In this document: positions 1-7,608 of the stretch, piece after piece
Layout of the letters: each line of letters begins with the position of its first letter
How positions within the stretch are numbered: the stretch's first letter is position 1
Assembly (NCBI GenBank): GCA_964553405.1
Contig: CAZKLS010000099.1
Coordinates: forward strand, 1-10,183
DNA length: 10,183 nt
DNA from: DATIRA01 sp964553405
Lineage (GTDB): Bacteria > Pseudomonadota > Gammaproteobacteria > Steroidobacterales > Steroidobacteraceae
Direction: 5' to 3'
Notes under the pieces: generated by a model
What the model was told of the DNA's origin: nothing
Database searches by the model: none
The model's input: only the letters and a program-made list of their open reading frames with translations
Position numbers and translations under genes: made by a program

Positions 1-2673
1 ATGGCGGGCAACCGGGCAGTCGCCCAGCAGGAGGATCTCGCGGCCGGTGACCGCGACGGCGGGAACATAGAGGAAGTCGTCGTCATCGGCCGGCAGCAGA
101 CGTCGGCCGAGCAGGTCCTGCAGGAGCGCATGGACCTCGACGTGGTCGCGGACCTCGTCGCGGCCGAGCAGATCGCCCGGGTGGGCGACAGCACGGTGTC
201 GCTGGCGCTGCGTCGCCTGCCGGCCGTGACCGTCGTGGCGGACCAGTACATCTACGTGCGCGGGCTCGGCGAGCGCTATTCCAGCACCACCGTGAACGGC
301 GCCTACGTGCCCTCGCCCGACCTGACGCGGAACGTCATTCCGCTCGACCTGTTCCCGGCGGAGATCGTCGAGACGCTGTCGATCCAGAAGGGCTACTCGC
401 CGGAGCAGCCCGCCGCGTTTGGCGGCGGCAGCGTCGACATCCGCACCCGCAGCATTCCCGACGATCCGCTGCTGGTCATGCAGGTCGGCACGGGCTGGAA
501 CTCCGAGAGCTCCGGCAAGGGCCTGCAGTACAAGGGCGGCAAGGACGACGAATGGGGGACCGACGACGGCACCCGCGCGCTGCCCGGCGAGATCAAGCAG
601 GCGCTGGTGGATTACCAGGGCGACATCAGCCCGAACAACATTCTCGCCGGGCTGCGGCGGGACGGCCAGCGACACACGCTGGCGGAGGCGCAGCAGGTCA
701 ATCGCGAGCTGATCACCAGCATGGATCGCGACATCGACTTCAAGAAGACCTCGCTCGACCCGGACCTGAGCCTCGAACTGGCGGCCGGCAACACCTGGGT
801 CCTCGGCGACGGCGGCGACTGGTCGATCGGCGCGATCGCGGTCGGCGACTACAAGAACCAGTGGCGTGACCGCGAGCGCGTGGTCCGGTCGGTCAACAAC
901 CCGCAGGACGTCGTCACGAACTCACAGCGTACGACGAACCTCGTGACGCTGACGGGTTCCGCCAGCGTCGGCCTGGACTTCGCCGGCGAGCAGCGCGTGC
1001 AGGTCACCTACATCTACCTGCGCAACACCGAGGACGACGCCACGCTGTCGACCGGCAACAACCTGAACTTCCAGCGGTCCTCCGGCGACCAGCTGCGCAG
1101 CTATCGGATCCGCTACGAGGAGCGGGAACTCGATCTGCTGCAGTTCCACGGCAAGCACACGTTGGGGCCGGCTACCCGTGACCTGTTCGGCGGGCTCGAG
1201 AGCCTGGCGTTCATGGACGGGCTCTCGGCCGGCTGGTATTACTCCGATGCCACCGCCACGACCGACCTGCCGAGCGAGATTGCGGTCTCGGCCATCGACC
1301 GCGTCGAGCCGTCGACCGGCGATCTCGTGCAGACCTCGATCCGGCCCTCGACCAGCTCGGCCGACTATCGCTATACGGATCTCGAGGACGACGCGACCAG
1401 CTACGGCGTCTACGTCGCGATGCCGTTCGAGACGGACACGTGGCAGCTCGAGGCCAGCGGCGGATACGACTACTACGAGAAGGGGCGCAGCTACCTGCAG
1501 ACCCAGCTCAATTTCGGGACCACCGCAGCGGCGGCGCAGCCGTCGCTGGTCGGCACGCCGGGTGTCGTGTTCAGCGACCAGAACATCCTCGACCCGGTGA
1601 ACGCCTACGAGCTGGTCCTCGGCGGCATCGGCACCGAGAGCTACCTGGCCGGCGAGACCATCGACGCAGGCTGGGGCAAGGTCGATGCGACCTGGAACGA
1701 CAACTGGCGCCTGATGGCCGGCGTGCGCTGGGAGAACTTCTCGCGCGTCACCGTGCCGATCGATCAGTACGAGTACGATCCGGCGATCGGCAAGATCCGG
1801 GTGCCGCTGGACCAGCTCGAGCGCACGGCCACGTCCGAGGACGACTTCTATCCCGCGGCGGCGCTGACCTGGATGCAGGATGACTTCATGCAGGCCGACC
1901 GCTTTCAGCTTCGCTTCGGCTGGAGTCAGACGACGGCGCGCCCGGACCTGCGCGAGGTCTCCGACGCGACCTACATCGACCCGCTCACAGAGGCGCGGGT
2001 GCGCGGCAACCCGGACCTCGTGCCCTCGGACCTCGACAACTTCGACCTGCGGGGCGAGTGGTTCTTCGGCGGTGGCGACAACTTCACCGTTTCGCTGTTC
2101 TACAAGCAGATCGACGCGCCGATCGAGACCGTCGCGGCGGCGGGCACGGACGACAACATCTCGCTGACGTTCATCAATGCCGATTCCGCGGACCTCTACG
2201 GCATCGAGGCCGAGTGGCTGTACGGCCTCGGCTGGCTGTCGCCGGAGTCGGGTCTCGCCGACGGGTTCTTCCTGTCGGGCAACGTGACGCTGAGCGACTC
2301 CGAGATCACGATCGGATCCGCCGCGCCGGACCTCACCAACGACAAGCGCAGGCTGTCCGGACACGCGCCCTGGGTGGTGAACCTGGTGTTCGGCTACGAT
2401 TCGCCGAATGACCGTCACAGCGCGTCGCTCGCCTACAACTCGTTCGGTGAGCGGCTGTTTTTCGCCGGGCGGGCCGGAGCGCCCGACGCCTACGAGCAGC
2501 CGTTTCACTCGCTGGACCTGATCTACAGCTACTATCCGATCGACCCGCTGAGCTTCAAGTTCCGCATCCAGAACCTGCTCGACAACGACACGACGATCGA
2601 GCAGGGCGGGGTCAAGGTGCTCGAGCAGACGGTCGGGCTGACCTACAAGCTCGATATGACCTACCGCTTCTGA
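1..2673 (+). CDS. TonB-dependent outer-membrane receptor (5' end cut by window)
   Basis: This is a gated outer-membrane beta-barrel that imports a ligand using TonB-ExbBD energy. Residues 23-30 (IEEVVVIG) look like a TonB box. Residues about 40-150 form the plug domain, with YVRGLGERYSSTTVNG at 85-100, the LDLFPAEIVE block near 115-124, and GGGSVDIRTR at 141-150. The remainder is a barrel rich in aromatic/acidic strands, ending in Phe (DMTYRF), as expected for Bam-dependent assembly. The frame is open from base 1. The first codon is ATG, but no signal peptide follows, and residues 6-10 (AVAQQ) look like the end of a signal peptide with cleavage after AVA. The true start therefore probably lies upstream and Met1 is internal. 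The family is certain; the ligand (siderophore, glycan, peptide or other) cannot be inferred. Nothing indicates a frameshift or decay. The next gene lies 111 bases downstream, past a hairpin. Confidence 0.93.
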   Translation: MAGNRAVAQQEDLAAGDRDGGNIEEVVVIGRQQTSAEQVLQERMDLDVVADLVAAEQIARVGDSTVSLALRRLPAVTVVADQYIYVRGLGERYSSTTVNGAYVPSPDLTRNVIPLDLFPAEIVETLSIQKGYSPEQPAAFGGGSVDIRTRSIPDDPLLVMQVGTGWNSESSGKGLQYKGGKDDEWGTDDGTRALPGEIKQALVDYQGDISPNNILAGLRRDGQRHTLAEAQQVNRELITSMDRDIDFKKTSLDPDLSLELAAGNTWVLGDGGDWSIGAIAVGDYKNQWRDRERVVRSVNNPQDVVTNSQRTTNLVTLTGSASVGLDFAGEQRVQVTYIYLRNTEDDATLSTGNNLNFQRSSGDQLRSYRIRYEERELDLLQFHGKHTLGPATRDLFGGLESLAFMDGLSAGWYYSDATATTDLPSEIAVSAIDRVEPSTGDLVQTSIRPSTSSADYRYTDLEDDATSYGVYVAMPFETDTWQLEASGGYDYYEKGRSYLQTQLNFGTTAAAAQPSLVGTPGVVFSDQNILDPVNAYELVLGGIGTESYLAGETIDAGWGKVDATWNDNWRLMAGVRWENFSRVTVPIDQYEYDPAIGKIRVPLDQLERTATSEDDFYPAAALTWMQDDFMQADRFQLRFGWSQTTARPDLREVSDATYIDPLTEARVRGNPDLVPSDLDNFDLRGEWFFGGGDNFTVSLFYKQIDAPIETVAAAGTDDNISLTFINADSADLYGIEAEWLYGLGWLSPESGLADGFFLSGNVTLSDSEITIGSAAPDLTNDKRRLSGHAPWVVNLVFGYDSPNDRHSASLAYNSFGERLFFAGRAGAPDAYEQPFHSLDLIYSYYPIDPLSFKFRIQNLLDNDTTIEQGGVKVLEQTVGLTYKLDMTYRF

Positions 2674-2687
2674 CGGCTGTTGCGCGA

Positions 2688-2714
2688 GTCGGCCGCCCGT
2701 CTGGAGCGGCCGAC
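2688..2714 (+). terminator. GC hairpin after the receptor gene, possible terminator
   Basis: A perfect 9-bp inverted repeat (GTCGGCCGC at 2688-2696, GCGGCCGAC at 2706-2714) with a 9-base loop starts 14 bases after the receptor stop codon. The position and stability suit transcription termination or 3'-end protection. There is no real T-run after it (ATTCGCG follows), so it is not a canonical intrinsic terminator. Confidence 0.45.
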
Positions 2715-2740
2715 ATTCGCGCCTGCCCCCCGGCCGAGGG

Positions 2741-2746
2741 TAGAAT
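2741..2746 (+). promoter_or_regulatory. Possible -10 element (TAGAAT) for the adhesin-E-like gene
   Basis: TAGAAT matches five of six bases of the sigma-70 -10 consensus and stands out in this GC-rich spacer. It would start transcription near 2753, about 32 bases before the ATG, leaving room for the ribosome binding site. The -35 side is poor: the nearest candidate, TTCGCG at 2716-2721, gives a 19-base spacer. Together with the hairpin just upstream, it suggests that this gene is transcribed separately from the receptor. Confidence 0.4.
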
Positions 2747-2774
2747 CCGGGCTCCTGACACCAGCCCAGACGCC

Positions 2775-2780
2775 GGGAGA
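2775..2780 (+). promoter_or_regulatory. Ribosome binding site that fixes the start at 2785
   Basis: GGGAGA lies four bases before the ATG at 2785. The frame is open further upstream to a TTG at 2680, but only the 2785 start gives a Shine-Dalgarno-like site followed directly by a signal peptide. Confidence 0.6.
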
Positions 2781-2784
2781 TGCA

Positions 2785-3240
2785 ATGAAAGATCGTTCCA
2801 GGTTTTCCGTCGCGGCTGCAGCCGCGCTGTTGGTGACGACGTTTCCGACGCCGGCCTCCGCCCAGGCGAACTGGGAGGAGATCGCCGCGTCGGACAGCAA
2901 GGAGGTCTTCGTCAATCTGAACTCGCTGCAGCGCAACGGGCAGATCGTCTCGGCGTCGGTCAAGGAGAACTTCGTCGCGCCGCAGCCGGCGAAGAAGGAC
3001 AAGACCTACATGTCGGCGAAGAACGTCTACCACTTCGACTGCGTGAACCGGAAGGTCGCCTACAAGTCGATGAAGGCGTATCCGCAGCTGGAACTGCAGG
3101 GCGAGCCGGTGCAGAAGGCCGAGTTCAAGGACAAGAACCTGATCTGGCGGGATGCGCCGGAGCGCAGCATGGATGCGGCGCTGCTGGAATACGTCTGCGC
3201 CAAGGCGCCTCCGGGCACAGCGGCTCCGACATCGGACTGA
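2785..3240 (+). CDS. Small exported protein, surface-adhesin protein E-like
   Basis: A 151-residue exported protein. Residues 1-28 form a Sec signal peptide: charged MKDRSR, an Ala/Leu-rich core, and cleavage after ASA (26) or AQA (28). The mature part begins with NWEEIAASDSKEVFVNLNSL, followed by YMSAKNVYHFDC around 75-86 and a final ERSMDAALLEYVC around 126-138. This pattern (W..I..SD..V.V...S, then SAK...FDC, then a C-terminal Cys) resembles the surface-adhesin protein E family of short periplasmic/envelope proteins. Cys86 and Cys138 are the only cysteines and could form a disulphide. The family name derives from a Haemophilus adhesin; most homologues have no tested function, so adhesion should not be assumed. 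The start is chosen for its ribosome binding site and signal peptide. It lies between a receptor gene and an efflux operon, with a 124-base gap to the permease. Confidence 0.8.
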   Translation: MKDRSRFSVAAAAALLVTTFPTPASAQANWEEIAASDSKEVFVNLNSLQRNGQIVSASVKENFVAPQPAKKDKTYMSAKNVYHFDCVNRKVAYKSMKAYPQLELQGEPVQKAEFKDKNLIWRDAPERSMDAALLEYVCAKAPPGTAAPTSD

Positions 3241-3364
3241 ACCGGTCCGGCCATCGAGGGGCGGAACAGCCCACGGTCCCGCAAGGGATTCAAGCCAATC
3301 AGAACCGGGCCGCGTCCAATGACGACGGCAACCGGCGCCGGCGCGGGACGACAGGGGAGGGGGC
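3241..3364 (+). other. Spacer before the efflux operon
   Basis: The 124 bases between the adhesin-E-like gene and the permease contain no gene. A perfect 10-bp palindrome CCGGCGCCGG sits at 3332-3341, just before a very strong purine tract (AGGGGAGGGGG, 3353-3363) that serves as the permease ribosome binding site. I see no convincing -35/-10 pair and no T-run, so it is unclear whether the pump has its own promoter or is read through from upstream. Confidence 0.5.
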
Positions 3365-6300
3365 ATGAGACTGGCCGAGCGCAGCCTGCAGAATCCGGCC
3401 GCCGTGGCGGCTGCTGCTGCGATCGTCGTGCTGTTCGGCGTTCTGGCGCTGCTGCGGCTGCCGATACAGCTGCTGCCCGATACGCGCCAGCCACAGCTGT
3501 TCGTCAATGCCTCCTGGCGAGAGGCGGCGCCCGCCGAGCTCGAGGAGGCCCTGATCGAGCCGATCGAGGAGGCGATGCGCGGGCTGCCGGGGCTCGTGGA
3601 GATGCGTTCCGAGTCGAACCGGGGTCGCGGCGGCGTGCGGCTCACCTTCGAGGTCGGTACCGACATGACACGGGTCATGCTCGACGTCGTCTCTCGGCTG
3701 AACACGCTGCCGCCGTTGCCGCCGGACGCCGACGAGCCCCAGGTCTTCGGCGGCGACAACTGGCAGACCGAGAACGCCGGGTCGCTGCTGGTCAGGCCGC
3801 TGCCCGGGCATTCGGTGCCCGACATCGCCGTCCAGTACCAGCAACTGATGGAGGAGGTCGTCGAGCCGCGGCTCGCGAGAGTGCCGGGCGTGTCGCGGGT
3901 GAACCTCGAGGGCGGCCGCCCGCGCGAGGTGCAGGTCCGCTTCGATCCGCACCGGCTGGCGGCGCTCGGCCTCACGCCGCAACGCCTGGCGCAGACAGTC
4001 ATCGCGGCGCGCGACGTCTCGGCGGGCTTCGCCGACGTCGGACGGCGCCAGTTCACCGTGCGCGTGACCGGGCGCGAGCCCGTGGCCCAGCTCGGCGAAC
4101 TGGTGGTCGGCTGGAGCGAGGACCGGCCGCTGTACCTGCGCGACGTGGCCGAAGTGCACATCGAGCACATCGAGGCGCAGTGGTTCTCTTACCGCAGCGG
4201 CGTGCCGGCCTACTACATCACGCTGCAGCGCACCTCGGATTCCAACACGGTCGAGCTGATCGACGGCGTGAAGGAAGCCATCGAGGAGCTGAACTCCGGC
4301 CCGCTGGCACGGGAGAATCTCTTCGTCGAGCTCTCCTGGGACGCGAGCGTCTACGTGCGGCGTGCGATTACGTTCGTGCAGGAGAGCCTGGCGATCGGCG
4401 TGCTGCTGGCCGTGGGCGGGCTCTGGTACTTCCTGCGCGGACCGCGGGCGGTGGCCGTGATCGGCGTGTCGATACCGATCTCGCTGTTCTTCGCGGTGAT
4501 CACGCTGCAGCTGCTGGGCCGGACGCTCAACGTCGTCTCGCTGGCGGGGCTGGCGTTCTCGACCGGAATCGTGGTCGACGCCGCATTGATCGTGCAGGGC
4601 AACATCCTGCGCTACGTGCAGCAGGGCCGCGACCCCTGGAACGCGACGCTGGAGGGCTCGCAGGAGGTGCTGCCGGCACTGGTGGCCTCGATGCTGACCA
4701 GCATCGCGATCTTCCTGCCGATCCTGTTCATGGAGGGCCTCGAGGGGCAGCTGTTCAAGGACCTGGCGATCACGATGTCGGTTTCGCACGCCGCGTCGTT
4801 GCTGGTCGCGATGACGGTGATTCCCGCGGCGAACCGCTGGGCGCTGGCGCGCGGGCTGCCGCAGGACCAGCACCAGCACTGGTGGTCGGCGATGAGCGGG
4901 TACGCGATGCGGGTGACCGATGGCCCGGCTGCGCGCCTGATCCTGATCGGCTGCATCACGGCGGGCAGCCTGCTGCTGATAGGTCTGCTGGCTCCGAAGT
5001 TCGATTACCTGCCGGTCGCGCAGACCGACCTGATCTGGAACAACATCAGGCTGCCGCCCGGCGGCAACATCCGCACGGCCCGCGAGGAATTCGCGCCGGT
5101 CGTGATCGAGCGGCTGCGCCCGTACCTCGAAGGCGAGAAGGAACCCGCGATCAAGTACTACAACCTCTCGGCCTGGGGCGGCTTCGGCGGCGTGGCGGTC
5201 GTCTATCCGCGCGACCCGCGCGACATCCAGCAGATGGCCCAGCTGCTGCGCGAGGAACTGCTGGTCGGTTTCCCGGACACGCGCGTCTACGTGCAGCGTG
5301 GCTCGCTGCTGAACGTGGACGGCGGCAACTCGCGCGAAATCCGCCTCGACTTCCAGGGTGCCGATCTCACGGCGCTGATGGACGCGGCGCGGGTGGCGGT
5401 CGAGCAGATCCCGGAGGCCATTCCCGGGACCTACCCGCAGGCCAATCCCGGCCTGGAACTCAACCAGCCGGAACTGCAGCTGGAGCCGGACGAATGGCGG
5501 ATCGCGCGTTCGGGCCTGACCCGGTCCGAAGTGGCGTCTGCGGTCCGGGCCTATACCGGGGGCCTGTGGGCGGGCGAATACTTCGACGGCAACGAGAGGC
5601 TGGACATCATCGTCAAGGCCGACGAGTGGCGTTCGCCCGAGCAGCTGGCCGAAATGCCGATCATGACGCCGCAGTCGGGCGTGCAGACCGTCGGTGAGCT
5701 CACGACGCTGCGCCAGACGGTGGGGCCGTCCCAGCTGGTGCGCATCAACGGCCGGCGTACCGTGAGCGTGGACTTCGAGCCCCCGGAGAACATGACGCTG
5801 GACGAGGCGATCGGCCTGCTCGAGGAAGAAGTGGAGCCGAAGATTCGCGCCGCGATGGCGCCGAAGGTGCAGCTCGGCTACGCCGGCAGCGCCAACGAGC
5901 TGCATGAGGCCCTGAAGGCCATGGGCCAGAACTTCATGCTCGCGCTGGTGATCCTGTTCGCGCTGATGGCGGCGTTGTTCCGCTCCGTGCGTGACAGCCT
6001 GCTGGTGATGCTGGTGCTGCCGGTGTCGATCGCCGGCGGGATCATCGCGCTGCGAGTCGTCGGGCTGTTCAGTTTCCAGGCGCTGGACCTGCTGACGATG
6101 ATCGGCTTCATCATCCTGCTCGGACTCGTCGTGAATGCCGCGATCCTGCTGGTGGACCAGACCCGCGCGCGCGAGCGCAACGGCGTCGCGCGTAGCCAGG
6201 CGGTCCGCGAGGCGCTGGAGACACGGGCCCGGCCGATCGTGCTGTCCACGCTGACTGCGGTGCTCGGCATGGCGCCGCTGATCTTCATGCCGGGACTCGG

Positions 6301-6466
6301 TGCGGAGATCTACCGTGGTCTCGCCGCGGTCGTCGCCGGCGGAATGATCGTGGGCACGACCTTCACCTGGTTCCTGATGCCGAGCCTGCTGCGGCTGGGC
6401 GAGCAGTCGGCGTCCGAGGCAATCCGCGCCGAGGCGGTACGTCCGGTCAGCGAGGGCACGACATGA
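3365..6466 (+). CDS. RND-family efflux permease (HAE1-like)
   Basis: A full-length 1033-residue inner-membrane pump, the usual size for HAE1 proteins, which export compounds from periplasm or membrane by proton antiport as trimers. TM1 is at about 13-31, ending in LRLPIQLLPD. Porter domain one follows to about 335, TM2-TM6 begin at about 340, TM7 is at about 524-543, the second porter domain runs to about 850, and TM8-TM12 begin at about 856. TM4 carries GIVVDAALIVQGN (401-413) and TM10 carries GLVVNAAILLVD (920-931). Aligned by eye with AcrB, Asp405 matches Asp407, Ala406 replaces Asp408, Gln411 replaces the usual Glu of VVVEN, and Asn924 replaces Lys940. The VDAA string is also seen in TM4 of metal pumps such as CusA, but TM10 and the N-terminal region are HAE1-like. 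The ATG follows a strong AGGGGAGG-type site. The gene is translationally coupled to the adaptor by ATGA at 6463-6466. The substrate is unknown. Confidence 0.95.
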   Translation: MRLAERSLQNPAAVAAAAAIVVLFGVLALLRLPIQLLPDTRQPQLFVNASWREAAPAELEEALIEPIEEAMRGLPGLVEMRSESNRGRGGVRLTFEVGTDMTRVMLDVVSRLNTLPPLPPDADEPQVFGGDNWQTENAGSLLVRPLPGHSVPDIAVQYQQLMEEVVEPRLARVPGVSRVNLEGGRPREVQVRFDPHRLAALGLTPQRLAQTVIAARDVSAGFADVGRRQFTVRVTGREPVAQLGELVVGWSEDRPLYLRDVAEVHIEHIEAQWFSYRSGVPAYYITLQRTSDSNTVELIDGVKEAIEELNSGPLARENLFVELSWDASVYVRRAITFVQESLAIGVLLAVGGLWYFLRGPRAVAVIGVSIPISLFFAVITLQLLGRTLNVVSLAGLAFSTGIVVDAALIVQGNILRYVQQGRDPWNATLEGSQEVLPALVASMLTSIAIFLPILFMEGLEGQLFKDLAITMSVSHAASLLVAMTVIPAANRWALARGLPQDQHQHWWSAMSGYAMRVTDGPAARLILIGCITAGSLLLIGLLAPKFDYLPVAQTDLIWNNIRLPPGGNIRTAREEFAPVVIERLRPYLEGEKEPAIKYYNLSAWGGFGGVAVVYPRDPRDIQQMAQLLREELLVGFPDTRVYVQRGSLLNVDGGNSREIRLDFQGADLTALMDAARVAVEQIPEAIPGTYPQANPGLELNQPELQLEPDEWRIARSGLTRSEVASAVRAYTGGLWAGEYFDGNERLDIIVKADEWRSPEQLAEMPIMTPQSGVQTVGELTTLRQTVGPSQLVRINGRRTVSVDFEPPENMTLDEAIGLLEEEVEPKIRAAMAPKVQLGYAGSANELHEALKAMGQNFMLALVILFALMAALFRSVRDSLLVMLVLPVSIAGGIIALRVVGLFSFQALDLLTMIGFIILLGLVVNAAILLVDQTRARERNGVARSQAVREALETRARPIVLSTLTAVLGMAPLIFMPGLGAEIYRGLAAVVAGGMIVGTTFTWFLMPSLLRLGEQSASEAIRAEAVRPVSEGTT

Positions 6467-7569
6467 GGCGGATCCGGCATGCGATGTGCCCGTGGCTGAT
6501 TCCGTTCGCGCTGCTCGGCGCGATGCTGACCGCCGAGGCGCAGGAGCGACCCGCCTCCGTGCGCGTCGCGACGGCGCAGCTGCGCGAGCTCGCACCGGTC
6601 GTCAACGCGGCCGGCACGGTGCGCTCGCGCGCCGCGGCGGACCTGGCCGCGGCCGTCGGCGGCCGGCTGCAGTGGGTCGCCGAGCCGGGCACGGCGGTCG
6701 AGACGGGCGATGCCGTGGCCAGCCTCGACACGCGGGAGCTGGCGCTGGTCAGGAACGAGCAGGCAGCGCGCGTCACGCGGGCCCGCGTCAACCTCGAGAG
6801 CCTGGACCGGGAACTCACCCGTCTGAAGGCCTCTGGCGCCGCCGTGCCGCGCTTCAACGTGGACCAGGCCGAGTCGAATCGTGACCTCGCCAGGGCCGAC
6901 CTCGACGTGGCGCGTGCGCTGCTCGCGCAGACGGACGAGCAGCTGCAGCGCTCGAGGATCACCGCGCCGTTCGCGGGCGTGATCTCGGATCGCGTGCGGC
7001 GTGCGGGCGAGGAAGTCGCGCGAGGCGAGATCGTCGCGCGACTCGTCAATCCGGACGAACTCGAGATCCGGCTGTTCGTGCCGCTGCGGCACGTGCGGGC
7101 CGTGCAGCCGGGGCAGGTCGTCAAGGTGCGGGTGGAGCGGACCGAATTCACCGCGAAAGTGAGCACGATCGTGCCGGCCGGCGATCCACGTTCGCAGTCC
7201 TTCGAAGTGCTGGTCAAGGCGCCGAAGGTCGAGGGACTGCTGGCGCCGGGTAATACCGTGCAGGTGGAGTTGCCGCTCGGGCAGCCGCAGCGTCGGCTGG
7301 CGGTGCCGCGCGACGCGCTGGTGATCCGTGCCGACGGACTCTACGTCTACCGCGTCGGCGCCGAGCAGCGTGCCGAGCGCATCGAGGTCGAGGCCGGCGT
7401 CGCGGACGGCGACTGGATCGGCATCGACGGCGACGTCCAGGCCGGCGACCAGGTGATCGTTCGCGGTGCGGAGCTGCTGCGCGGCAACGAGAAGCTGCAG
7501 ATCATTGGCGTGTTCGAGGAACAGGCCGGCCAGTCGGCCGGCGTCGTGGAGCCCGCCGGCGAGGGTTGA
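6463..7569 (+). CDS. RND efflux periplasmic adaptor (membrane fusion protein)
   Basis: A 368-residue periplasmic adaptor that would link the upstream permease to an outer-membrane channel. Residues 1-26 form a signal peptide ending AEA, with no lipobox cysteine at the cleavage site, so it is probably not a lipoprotein, unlike AcrA. The split lipoyl domain is visible as GTVRSRAAADLAAAVGGRLQ (51-70) with GTAVETGDAVASLD (76-89), and as SRITAPFAGVISDR (164-177). Between them, about 93-163 forms the alpha-helical hairpin, which is short. The beta-barrel is at about 198-272 and the membrane-proximal domain at about 278-350. GAGGG-like spacing is good: GAGGG at 6452-6456 lies six bases before the ATG. 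The ATG overlaps the permease stop (ATGA), so the two are coupled. The adaptor follows the permease instead of preceding it, and no outer-membrane channel gene follows. Confidence 0.93.
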   Translation: MRRIRHAMCPWLIPFALLGAMLTAEAQERPASVRVATAQLRELAPVVNAAGTVRSRAAADLAAAVGGRLQWVAEPGTAVETGDAVASLDTRELALVRNEQAARVTRARVNLESLDRELTRLKASGAAVPRFNVDQAESNRDLARADLDVARALLAQTDEQLQRSRITAPFAGVISDRVRRAGEEVARGEIVARLVNPDELEIRLFVPLRHVRAVQPGQVVKVRVERTEFTAKVSTIVPAGDPRSQSFEVLVKAPKVEGLLAPGNTVQVELPLGQPQRRLAVPRDALVIRADGLYVYRVGAEQRAERIEVEAGVADGDWIGIDGDVQAGDQVIVRGAELLRGNEKLQIIGVFEEQAGQSAGVVEPAGEG

Positions 7570-7577
7570 GGCGCAAA

Positions 7578-7608
7578 CCCGGGCTGGCGGCGTTGTGACT
7601 CAGCCGGG
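7578..7608. terminator. Weak bulged hairpin between convergent genes
   Basis: CCCGGGCTG at 7578-7586 pairs with CAGCCGGG at 7601-7608 with one bulged G. The element spans the 30-base gap between the adaptor stop and the symporter stop and runs into the end of the symporter gene. It could serve both strands, but there is no clear T-run on either side. Confidence 0.25.

Noticed and set aside
2680..2784. Upstream TTG extension of the adhesin-E-like gene
   Set aside because: It would put 35 residues before the signal peptide and would cover the hairpin and -10-like element. The ATG at 2785 has a ribosome binding site and a proper signal peptide.
3332..3341. CCGGCGCCGG palindrome before the permease as an operator
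   Set aside because: A short all-GC palindrome is expected often in this composition, and no promoter elements flank it.
922..4170. Very long minus-strand open frame (over 1000 codons) antisense to the receptor and permease genes
   Set aside because: Its translation is low-complexity, Arg/Gly/Val-rich, with no family resemblance, and it runs across three well-supported plus-strand genes. It results from G/C-biased third positions removing stop codons on the opposite strand.
3319..5697. Long plus-strand open frame in another phase overlapping the permease
   Set aside because: Arg/Ala/Gly-rich shadow with no recognisable motif and no ribosome binding site of its own.
3365..6466. Heavy-metal (CusA-type) RND pump
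   Set aside because: The VDAA string in TM4 is shared with CusA, but the N-terminal region and the TM10 motif GLVVNAAILLVD are HAE1-like.
3299..6595. Second very long minus-strand open frame across the permease
   Set aside because: Arg/His/Gln-rich translation without domains or signal sequences. The plus-strand RND permease explains the region fully.
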